The notes beneath the pieces were generated by a model. The model was not told where the DNA came from, ran no database searches, and worked only from the letters and a program-made list of their open reading frames with translations. DNA of 64,000 nucleotides from Hyperoodon ampullatus (taxonomy: Eukaryota > Chordata > Mammalia > Artiodactyla > Ziphiidae). The DNA lies in the NCBI GenBank assembly GCA_949752795.1, contig OX457058.1:167960223-168024222 (forward strand). Reading direction: 5' to 3'. Position numbers and translations under genes: made by a program. This document shows positions 23,750 to 32,148 of this stretch, piece by piece; position 1 is the stretch's first letter; each line of letters opens with the position of its first letter.

Positions 23750-24600
23750 AACCGGTTCTCGTCAGACTCTCCAGGCAAAGGAAATGCGTTCGCTTTCCTC
23801 TTAACCCAGAGGCCAGAACCCACCTGGGGCCGGCGGTCGCAAGCGCACGCTCAAGGCGGGGAGCACGGCGCGCAGCCGGCCCCGCCGGGGCTGGGGTCTC
23901 CCCTCCGTCCGGCCCGCGGGTCCCAACGAGCGGACCGGTAAACCCAGCGGACCTACAGCCCACCGTGCTCCCACAGAGCGAGTCCCTGCCCTCCCGGCCT
24001 CGGAGATAGCGGCTGTCGAGGGGTCCCAAACTTCCCTCAGGCCTCCGGAGAGCAGGCGTCGCTGAGGAGACTCGGCCTCGCGAGGCTGGGGCCGACGAGG
24101 CTACTGTGCCGTCCACGAGTCCCATCGGGAGGGCAGGCAAGCGGCCGCTCGAGGCCCGCGCCACGCTGCTCGCCCGGGGAAGCACCCGCGACCCCACACC
24201 TGAGCCCCCCCACCCCCGGCTCTCTCCCCCGCCGTGTCCCCGGGGTCTCCACGCGCCGCTCTCGGGGAGCCCCCGCCTCACAGCACGCTGAGGCGCCCAA
24301 TTACCTGCTCGAGGCAGTGAGCGTTCTGGCGTTGTCGCCCGCGGGAAGCGCGATCCGGTCACCTCGCGCGGCCACGCCCCGAGGCCCCGCCCCCTCTCCA
24401 GGTTTTCCACACCCGCCCCCCAGGTCCGCTCCGCCAGATCTGCCCCGCCCTCCCCAGGTCCGCCCCGCCCGTCGGGAGGTGCAAGCCGAGGGGCGGGACG
24501 GGGTGGGGCCGCCCGTCAGTATACCTGAGCGCCAGGCGCCTGCGCCCTCGGCTCATCGCCTGCTCGCCTCTGCCAGCCGCAATTCTCGGATGCTCACTCT
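23750..24600 (-). promoter_or_regulatory. CpG island, probable promoter of a minus-strand gene
   Basis: The only long stretch outside the L1s with dense CpG and GC content far above its AT-rich surroundings. GC boxes (Sp1-type CCCCGCCC or its complement) occur near 24385-24393, 24443-24450, 24461-24470 and 24490-24499. No TATA box is apparent. A strong minus-strand splice donor at 24304/24305 suggests a short first exon just downstream of the GC boxes. FBLN5 lies to the right in the same orientation, and in human the next gene in that direction is TC2N on the same strand. This could therefore be the TC2N promoter, which is inference from synteny only. Long open frames through the island reflect GC content. 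Confidence 0.75.
24305..24400 (-). other. Probable non-coding first exon ending in a splice donor
   Basis: The minus strand reads CGAGCAG|GTAATTGGG, a good match to the donor consensus, with the last exon base at 24305. The 5' limit is not visible. It is set here near the GC-box cluster only as an estimate. No start codon with a long frame reaches the donor convincingly, so it is taken as 5' UTR. Confidence 0.45.
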
Positions 24601-24762
24601 GGAAGGGAATAAAATGAAGCCAGGCAGAGTTTGGAGTGTGTTGAGGGATCAGACGGGAGATAAAAGATAGAGAGGGGTATAGTGGGAAAGCAGCTGACCT
24701 GATGAACCCCCTTGAATAGGGAAGGAAGGAGCAGTTTCTCTTGCCAGAAGATATTTCTGCAT

Positions 24763-24812
24763 GCAGAGAAACTTCCTGGAAGCAGAGAAACTTCCTGGAA
24801 GCAGAGAAACTT
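24763..24812. repeat. 19-bp tandem repeat, 2.6 copies
   Basis: The unit GCAGAGAAACTTCCTGGAA occurs at 24763-24781 and 24782-24800, exactly repeated, with a partial third copy to 24812. It contains TTCCTGGAA, a palindromic STAT-like motif (TTCN3GAA), in both full copies. Confidence 0.9.
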
Positions 24813-25391
24813 TTCTTAGTTGTGTTACTGGTCTTTAGTGTTTACATCCTAATTATAAAGTCTTTGAGAATCAGCTCGCAACTCTTCACTTTTGTGACTC
24901 TACATTTCCTACTGCTTTGCTAGCAGCAGGTACGTTGGAAGGAATCCCAAAGGTATCCACTACCTGCCCCACCCCCATTCTATGCTGGAAATCCCTCTGG
25001 CACCCTGGCAAGGAGTTGACTGGCCCTTTTTTGCCTTCCTTGCTGGAAATCTCAACACTGTACTTGGAAAGCTGTTGAGTGAATTCCTAGGTTATCTGTT
25101 GATGAATGGCTAAGCTTTTGAGAGGCTGCTGGATTGTAAATTGAAGGTGATAATTTTCTTCCTGGAGAGTAGTCTTTCCCAAAATGGGTTCTGTTAATCT
25201 CCAGGCCCTAGATGCTGGAGTGGGGGTTGGGATGGTGGGGGTGGAGAGGAGGCCTAGATCCCGAGAACAAATTAATCTGGGGAAAGAGGCACAATATAGT
25301 TACTCCTTGAGTTGACAAGGCATTCAAGGCCTAAGAACTGTGTTTTACTTTGTATCATCCTGTATTTCTCAAATTTACTGGACCTGAGGAG
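24813..25391. other. Unassigned non-coding DNA
   Basis: No recognised repeat, exon or regulatory element. Confidence 0.35.
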
Positions 25392-25930
25392 TGACAGAAT
25401 ATGCCACCCCAAAATATGCCACTTTGGCATAAAGATTATTTTGAGCTAAAGGCACTTGAGAATCAGATGGGAAGAAGGACCTCTGATCTTCCTTTTTCTT
25501 CCCAAAAGCAGGAGATGGAAGTCCCAAGTGAACGATGTCCTCCAGCTACCCTGAGGAAAGAAACAGTCTTATCACCAGAGATGCGAGTCAGGGATGAGGG
25601 AAATCTATACAAACAGACCTTGTTAAACTCACCCTTATCTTCATAGCCACTTCTCCACTATTAACTGCCCTAGCCCAAGCCCCTTTGTTTTGTCCCATTT
25701 TCATTATTTACTACTTTGTCCAACTTAGTATGTGTTCGGCTCTAACTGCTTCTTTGGTCTTCATTGTCTTGTGGGTGCCCCCATGTACATGCAAAAAATC
25801 TTTATGCATTGCTGCTGTTAATCTGTCTATGTCAATTGAATTCTCAGTTCCAGGCAGAACCCCTAAGAAGGTAAAGTTTTTGCCTCTCCTCGAGACCATA
25901 CAACTCTCTTCTTGAGAAATGCCAGTTACC
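25392..25930 (+). mobile_element. Possible ancient LTR, family not assigned
   Basis: Begins with TG at TGACAGAATATGCCACCCC and has the look of a decayed mammalian LTR. Boundaries and family are uncertain. It could instead be another ancient repeat. Confidence 0.35.
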
Positions 25931-26029
25931 ATCCTGGGTCCTTAATGTTTCAACTAACACACTTGGATAAACACTGCTTTAAGTCCTAGTATATTCACCT
26001 TCAGTAATTTTTCACTCTATTACAAATGT

Positions 26030-26205
26030 TTGCAAAGTTCTGTACTGTTTACACAAAGCTTTCACATGAGTCATCTCATTTAAGTCTCGCAACTGTGATG
26101 TAGTTGTTATTATCCTCATTTTACAGTTGAAAATATCGAGGGTCAAACAAACAGTGGTTACCCAAGCATAGAATCAAGATTGACTCTGGACTTAAGACTC
26201 CAAGG
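26030..26205 (+). mobile_element. MIR SINE relic
   Basis: The central MIR words (CATCTCATTTAAGTC, TATCCTCATTTTACAG and a following GTTACCCAAG) appear in order. Diverged, non-functional. Confidence 0.75.
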
Positions 26206-26241
26206 CTTTAAAAATATATATTATATAAAGTATGTAGATAA

Positions 26242-26266
26242 TGTACTTTATTTAAGGGTCAAATGA
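26242..26266. repeat. Left arm of an inverted repeat around the solo LTR
   Basis: TAAGGGTCAAATGA (26253-26266) is the exact reverse complement of 26839-26852. A further TGTACT/AGTACA match extends the arms to 26242 and 26858, with five extra bases in this arm. Confidence 0.85.
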
Positions 26267-26272
26267 CTCTGT

Positions 26273-26274
<2 letters not shown>

Positions 26275-26306
<32 letters not shown>
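26275..26306. repeat. (TA)n microsatellite
   Basis: Perfect alternating TA directly abutting the left end of the solo LTR. Confidence 0.95.
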
Positions 26307-26310
<4 letters not shown>

Positions 26311-26764
26311 ACCGAGTCCAAGCTCACTCTGCTCGCCACACGACAGGCCAATAAATCAGAGACGAGGTGTTGAGACAAGGAATACAACTTTATTCAAAAG
26401 CCCGCAGACAGAGAAGGTGGCAGTCTAAAGTCTCAAAATAACCATCTTACTGGGGTTTGGATGCCAGTTTCTTTTATAGCACAGAGAGGGTAAGGAGATG
26501 AGGAAGTAAAGTAAAAAGGCCATAAGTTTTGCAAATATCCCCTGGAATGGCCAGCCTGGGGGAGGGGATGTGTTAATTTCTTCTTTCGTGTAGCCATCCA
26601 CAGGTGGACAGGGTCCGGATGTTTCCCTCAGGCAGAGGGGCAGGTTTCCCCTAGGCAGGCCATTATGTATAGACAGTATCCTTTTAGTGAACAAAAGCAG
26701 CGGAATGCAAAGGTTAAAGTAAGAGAAACAGATCCAACATGTAGTCCGATTTGGCTCTTCCCTG

Positions 26765-26769
<5 letters not shown>
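26307..26769 (-). mobile_element. Solo LTR of a class I endogenous retrovirus
   Basis: A 463-bp element starting TGTAACAGGG and ending CTCGGTAACA on the minus strand, so it has TG...CA ends inside a short terminal inverted repeat (TGTTAC/GTAACA). It contains a TATA box (GCTATAAAAG, near 26472-26480) and a poly-A signal (AATAAA, 26389-26394) in the expected order. No gag, pol or env sequence is adjacent, so it is a solo LTR left by recombination. Flanking microsatellites obscure any target-site duplication. The 3' half resembles the LTR ending at 56086. The family is not named here. Confidence 0.85.

Positions 26770-26820
<51 letters not shown>
26770..26820. repeat. (CA)n microsatellite
   Basis: About 25 CA units directly abutting the other end of the solo LTR, followed by TATATAC and a (TC)n run. 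Confidence 0.97.
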
Positions 26821-26825
<5 letters not shown>

Positions 26826-26838
26826 CTTTCTCTCTCTC

Positions 26839-26858
26839 TCATTTGACCCTTAAGTACA
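26839..26858. repeat. Right arm of the inverted repeat around the solo LTR
   Basis: Reverse complement of 26242-26266 (see that entry). The two arms are separated by about 570 bp of microsatellite and LTR. Confidence 0.85.
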
Positions 26859-26894
26859 GCACATCCTTGGTTAGAAACCTCTAGATTCCTGTAT

Positions 26895-27005
26895 TATTTC
26901 TCCAGGGCAAGGACCTTTACCTATCTTTTACTCCCTGCAGCACCTGACATCATAGTGCAGGGCACAAAAGTGTCACTCGGATGTGCTGCATGAACAGAGT
27001 GAATG
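26895..27005 (+). mobile_element. L2 3'-end fragment
   Basis: The words CCAGGGCAAGGACC, TGCAGCACCTGACA and GTGCAGGGCAC match the L2 3' UTR in order. Confidence 0.65.
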
Positions 27006-27149
27006 AACGCTCAATAGTCCTTATTGAACTGGACTGGGTGCTTGGTTCCCTGACCGAACAGCCTTAACAACCTCCTCACTGATGCAGAAGTCCCCAAACA
27101 AGAGCTTCTCAAATTGTTTCTAATTTTCTTCCATCTAAAAAGGCTTCTT

Positions 27150-27540
27150 TGACTTCCCTGGTGGAGCAGTGGTTAAGAATCCGCCTGCCAATGCAGGGGA
27201 CAGGGGTTCAAGCCCTGGTCCGGGAAGATCCCGCATGCCGCGGAGCCAATAAGCCCGTTCGCCACAACTACTGAGCCTGCGCTCTAGAGCCCGTGAGCCA
27301 CAACTACTGAAGCGCGTGCACGTTGAGCCCGTTCTCCGCAACAAAGAGAAGCCACCGCGATGAGAAGCCCGCGGCACCGGCACCGCAATGAAGAGTAACC
27401 CCCGCTCGCCGCAACTAGAGAAAGCACGCGCGCAGCAACGAAGACACAACGCAGCCAAAAATAAATAAATAAATTTATATATAAAAAAAAGAATCCAGAC
27501 AAAAAGGAGCCCATAAATAAATAAATAAATATTTAAAAAT
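27150..27540 (+). mobile_element. tRNA-Glu-derived SINE (CHR-1 type), long tail
   Basis: Starts TGACTTCCCTGGTGGAGC. Exact duplications AAAAAGGCTTCTT at 27137-27149 and 27541-27553 flank it. The A-rich tail contains an extra non-A stretch (about 27,490-27,515), making this copy longer than its relatives. Confidence 0.93.
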
Positions 27541-27553
27541 AAAAAGGCTTCTT

Positions 27554-28269
27554 AGAAGAATCTACTCTGCTGACAGATATAGTTCTTTGAAAACAATGAA
27601 ACCACTTCCTTTGTTTTCTTCGAAATGTCCCTCCTTCCTGTTCCACTTTCAGAGGCAAGGCTACATTGATACGAATGGAGGATATTGTACACCTTTCCTT
27701 GTGCCCTTGTGTTCCCTCTTCCCATAGAATGATGGATGTTGCAACATTCTGAGTGGGTTTTTGTTTGTTTTTTAATGTTAAACATTAGTGTTTTTAATGT
27801 TTAATGTCATTATTTGAGGCAGATCTAAGGAGAAAAAGAAATTTGGGTTGATGTGGGTAACACTGCTGCTTAGATTTTGCTGTGTGTATTATTTCATTTG
27901 ATGGAGACAAATCACTTAACCCCTGTCCTAATCCCTTTTCATTCTTCCTTCATTTAGTACAGTTTGTAAATGCTTTGTGACTTATCCAGCCCTACCTCTC
28001 CAGCCTCCCGTGCAACTATCCACCACCACACATTTTTGACCTTCTGAATTAATTACAATTCCCAAAGGTGCCAAATTTGCACTACTGTTCTTTACCTCCA
28101 TTTTATGCGTATCAACTGGCAAGTCCATGTTCATTCAGCTGCAGTATCACCTCTTCTGGAAGATGAAACTCCACAACACCCAGCCGAAAGTGAATGAGGT
28201 GCCCTTCCTCAGCATTCCTGCCATAATCCACCCATATCTTCATCATGGCACCTACTCAATAACTGCGAT
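27554..28269. other. Unassigned non-coding DNA
   Basis: No recognised exon or repeat. Short frames present have no familiar motif. Confidence 0.4.
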
Positions 28270-28413
28270 TATTGGCTTTTTTTCCCTCTTTCTACTAAAC
28301 TCATTCCATGTGAGTTACCAATAAACAGGAATTATGACTTCCACCTGTTCTCTGAGCACATACCATAGCCCCTGACACGTAGCAGCACTCAAATATTTGT
28401 TGAATGAATGAAA
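28270..28413 (+). mobile_element. L2 3'-end fragment
   Basis: Ends with TCAAATATTTGTTGAATGAATGA, the typical L2 3' terminus, preceded by GCCCCTGACACGTAG. Confidence 0.75.
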
Positions 28414-28440
28414 ACCAAATCTTTAAAAGAATACGAATTT

Positions 28441-28648
28441 GGGCTTCCCTGGTGGCGCAGTGGTTGAGAGTCTGCCTGCCGATGCAGGGGACACGGGTTC
28501 GTGCCCCGGTCCGGGAGGATCCCACATGCCGCGGAGCGGCTGGGCGCGTGAGCCATGGCTGCTGAGCCTGCGCATCCGGAGCCTGTGCTCCGCAACGGGA
28601 GAAGCCACAACAGTGAGAGGCCCACATACCGCAAAAACAAAAAAAAAG
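28441..28648 (+). mobile_element. CHR-2 SINE without visible target-site duplication
   Basis: A full CHR-2 body from GGGCTTCCCTGGTGGCGC to an A-rich tail, close in sequence to the copies at 19839 and 50252. The flanks (left AATACGAATTT, right GCTTGGAGTC) do not match each other. Confidence 0.93.
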
Positions 28649-29737
28649 CTTGGAGTCTCTCTCCCTCTTCCCATCCCTTGACTACCTTGGACCATTGCTA
28701 AAGCTAAGAATGCAACCAGATGGAAGACGTCCTGGTTTCTGATTGACTCCACCCACCACCCACTAATCTTGATTGGATTGTGTTGTGAGTGAAAAACAAA
28801 CTTTTTTGTGTAAACTACTAATACTGGGGCATTTTTCCCCAACAGCTAGCTTTACTTACCTTGATTAGCATTGCCGTAAATGATGGCATAGAGATTACAC
28901 AAAACGCTACAAAACATCTTCTTCTGCTCTAGGCATTGCATGAGAAACATGAAACAGGAAAATTGATCAGAGAAAGTATTAAGGTCATAGAGACTTTAAG
29001 TTTGTCCCAAATGGATAACGAAAAATCTTTATGGATACGCAGCTCTTTTCTCTCTCTCTGATGGCCACCCGATCCAAAAGCGTACAGCTTGACATGAAAA
29101 CAAGCATGGCGTCACCATCACATCATCATCATCTTTATCAGTCCCTGTCAGTCACTTTCACGTGCTATGAAGGGTTTCCCTGTGAGCCTCAGGAAGTTCA
29201 GTGTTACTCAGAGTATGTACTAAGGAGTGACGGAAGATAGGAATACAAAGATAGGCTCTGAAAGCTCTTGAATATCTTACCAAGGAGCCTGTGTATTAAT
29301 CTACAGGACACATAGCTGAATAAACTAGGGACTATTTGTGGCAGGATGAGTTTTTTTCTTTTTTTTCTCCTTTACTTCCCAGTTTCTCCCATAATTCTGT
29401 GAGATCTTTTTCCTATATCAATAATATCTAGTGGTTCTGCTCCCCTGATTGAAGCCCTCTGGTTCACCATGCATGTGCTTGGCTGCCCAACAGGAGGATT
29501 ATGTGAATTGGACCTTTCTTTCCTTCCATTATTAAAGGCAAAGTGCTGGGGTTATATGTAGGAACTACGGAAATCTGGGCAAAAAATTACTCCGCGGTAG
29601 AGGTCTCCCCAAAAAGGTGGTTACTTGCCCACTGGTTACATAGTGTGAATTTATCATAGTATGGAAACTGACTTTCAGCTTTTCAAGCTCTGAAACTTGT
29701 TTCTCTTCCCCTGCAGCTTACTAAGTTAAACTTTGTT
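28649..29737. other. Unassigned DNA upstream of L1-B
   Basis: No clear repeat. Contains a candidate minus-strand exon at 28860-28928, listed separately. A 69-residue open frame at 29031-29240 shows nothing recognisable. Confidence 0.4.
28860..28928 (-). other. Candidate minus-strand exon (69 nt), unconfirmed
   Basis: On the minus strand a pyrimidine-rich stretch ends in CCTAG at 28929-28933. After 69 nt comes CAAG|GTAAGTAA, a near-perfect splice donor (exon end 28860). All 23 codons are open in the first frame, and a second frame has an ATG after 11 nt that stays open to the donor. Neither product is recognised. The strand agrees with the CpG-island transcript about 4.5 kb downstream, so it could be an alternative upstream exon. 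Chance occurrence is quite possible. Confidence 0.25.
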
Positions 29738-29751
29738 AAAGAAGAAGACTC
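29738..29751. repeat. Target-site duplication of L1-B, left copy
   Basis: AAAGAAGAAGACTC recurs exactly at 36342-36355. The site reads GTT|AAAG, a good match to the L1 endonuclease preference. Confidence 0.92.
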
Positions 29752-31196
29752 GACCTTCCTCCTCACGGATACACCAGAAATACAGCTACACGTGGAACAA
29801 CTCCTACAGAACACCTACTGAACGCTGGCAGAAGACCCCAGACCTCCCAAAAGGCAAGAAACTCCCCACATACCTGGGTAGGGCAAAGCGGAGAGATTCC
29901 CGCACAGAGGATCGGTGCCGAGCGGCACTCACCAGCCCGAGAGGCTTGTCTGCTCGCCCGCCGGGGCGGGCGGCGCTGGAAGCTGAGGCTCGGGCTTCGG
30001 TCAGAGCGCAGGGAGAGGACTGGGGCTGGCGGCGAGAACTCAGCCTGAAGGGGGCTAATGTGCCACAGCTAGCCGGGAGGGAGTCCGGGAAAACTCTGGA
30101 GCTGCCGAAGAGGCAAGAGACTTGTTCTTCCCTCTTGGTTTCCTGCTGCGCGAGGAGAGGGGATTAAGAGCGCTGCTTAAAGGGGCTCCACAGACGGGCG
30201 CGAGTCGCGACTGAAAGCGCGGAGCCCAGTGACGGGCGTGGGACGCTGGGGCTGCTGCTGCCGCCGCCAAGAAGCCCGTGTGCGAGCGCAGGTCACTGTC
30301 CACACCGCCCTTCCGGGAGCCTGAGCAGCCCGCCACTGCCGGGGTCCCGGGATCCAGGGGCGGCTTCCCTGGGAGAACGCACGGCGCGCCTCGGGCTGGT
30401 GCAACGTCACGCCGACCTCTGCCGCTGCAGGCTCGCCCCGCACTCCGTGCCCCTCCCTCCCGCCCGGCCTGAGTGAGCCAGAGTTCCCGAAGAGGCTGCT
30501 CCTTTAACCCTTTCCTGTCTGAGCGAAGAACAGACGCCCTCCGGCGACCTACACGCAGAGGCGGGGCCAAATCCAAAGCTGAGACCCGGGAGCTGTGAGA
30601 ACAAAGAAGAGAAAGGGAAACCTCTCCCAGCAGCCTCAGAAGCAGCGGATTAAAGCTCCACAATCAACTTGATGTACCCTGCATCTGTGGAATACATGAA
30701 TAGACAACAAATCATCCCAAATTGAGGAGCCAGGAGTCAGTACTGTGCCTCTGAGGTGGGAGAGCCAACTTCAGGACACTGGTCCACAAGAGACCTCCCA
30801 GCTCCACATAATATCAAACGGCGAAAATCTTCCAGAGATCTCCATCTCAACACCAGCACCCAGCTTCACTCAACGACCAGCAAGCTACAGTGCTGGACAC
30901 CCTATGCCAAACAACTAGCAAGACAGGAACACAACGCCACCCATTAGCAGAGAGGTGGCCTAAAATCATAAAAAGTCTGCAGACACCCCAAAACACACCA
31001 CCAGACGTGGACCTGCCCACCAGAAAGACAAGATCCAGCCTCATCCACCAGAACACAGGCACTAGTCCCCTCGACCAGGAAACCTACACAACCCACTAAA
31101 CCAACCTTAGCCACTGGGGACAGACACCAAAAACAACAGGAACTACGAACCTGCAGCCGGCAAAAAGGAGACCCCAAACACAGTAACATAAGCAAA
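29752..31196 (+). promoter_or_regulatory. L1-B 5' UTR / internal promoter region
   Basis: 1.44 kb of sequence upstream of ORF1, strongly CpG-rich between about 29,880 and 30,600. The block 30162-30449 is not found in L1-A. At about 30,730 the sequence jumps from the end of the tandem-repeat region straight to the segment next to ORF1, which in L1-A is separated from it by roughly 785 bp. Confidence 0.8.
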
Positions 31197-32090
31197 ATGA
31201 GAAGACAGAAAAACACACAGCAGGAGAAGGAGCAAGATAAAAACCCACCAGACCTAACAAATGAAGAGGTAATAGGCAGTCTATCTGAAAAAGAATTCAG
31301 AATAATGATAGTAAAGATGATCCAAAATCTTGGAAATAGAATAGACAAAATGCAAGAAACAGTTAACAAGGACCTAGTAGAACTAAAGATGAATCAAGCA
31401 TCGATTAAAAACACAATAAATGAAATGAAAAATACTCTAGATGGGATCAATAGCAGAATAACTGAGGCAGAAGAACGGATAAGTGAGGTGGAAGATAAAA
31501 TAGTGGAAATAACTAATGCAGAGCAAAATAAAGAGAAAAGAATGAAAAGAACAGAGGACAATATCAGAGACCTCTGGGACAACATTAAACGCACCAACAT
31601 TCGAATTATAGGGGTTCCAGAAGAAGAAGAGAAAAAGAAAGGGACTGAGAAAATATTTGAAGAGATTATAGTTGAAAACTTCCCTAATATGGGAAAGGAA
31701 ATAGTTAATCAAGTCCAAGAAGCACAGAGAGTCCCATACAGAATAAATCCAAGGAGAAATACGCCAAGACACATATTAATCAAACTGTCAAAAATTAAAC
31801 ACAAAGAAATCATATTAAAAGCAGCAAGGCAAAAACAACAAATAACACACAAGGGAATCCCCATCAGGATAACAGCTGATCTCTCAGCAGAAACTCTACA
31901 AGCCAGAAGGGAGTGGCAGGACATAATTAAAGTGATGAAGGAGAGAAACCTGCAACCAAGATTACTCTACCCAGCAAGGATCTCATTCAGATTTGATGGA
32001 GAAATTAAAACGTTTACAGACAAGCAAAAGCTGAGAGAGTTCAGCACCACCAAACCAGCTTTACAACAAATGCTAAAGGAACTTCTCTAG
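31197..32090 (+). CDS. L1 ORF1p: RNA-binding chaperone (L1-B)
   Basis: An open frame of 297 residues with the same domain order as in L1-A: coiled coil (about 35-118), RRM-like domain beginning near [10 protein letters not shown], and the C-terminal domain with [14 protein letters not shown]. Seven residues present in L1-A (44-50) are missing at MIQ|NLGN. The matching 21-bp DNA loss lies between two GATCCAA direct repeats that survive in L1-A, so replication slippage explains it. One heptad is lost, so the coiled-coil register is preserved and trimer formation may be unaffected. The initiating Met at 31197 matches L1-A. No stops or frameshifts are seen. Confidence 0.95.
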   Translation: MRRQKNTQQEKEQDKNPPDLTNEEVIGSLSEKEFRIMIVKMIQNLGNRIDKMQETVNKDLVELKMNQASIKNTINEMKNTLDGINSRITEAEERISEVEDKIVEITNAEQNKEKRMKRTEDNIRDLWDNIKRTNIRIIGVPEEEEKKKGTEKIFEEIIVENFPNMGKEIVNQVQEAQRVPYRINPRRNTPRHILIKLSKIKHKEIILKAARQKQQITHKGIPIRITADLSAETLQARREWQDIIKVMKERNLQPRLLYPARISFRFDGEIKTFTDKQKLREFSTTKPALQQMLKELL

Positions 32091-32148
32091 GCAAGAAACA
32101 CAACAGAAGGAAAAGACCTACAATAACGAACCCAAAACAATTAAGAAA

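Noticed and set aside
23748..24410. A 220-residue minus-strand open frame across the CpG island
   Set aside because: High GC suppresses stop codons. It runs across the proposed splice donor and has no recognised domain.
26425..26820. A 131-residue frame beginning with a Cys-Val repeat
   Set aside because: The (CA)n microsatellite fused to solo LTR sequence.
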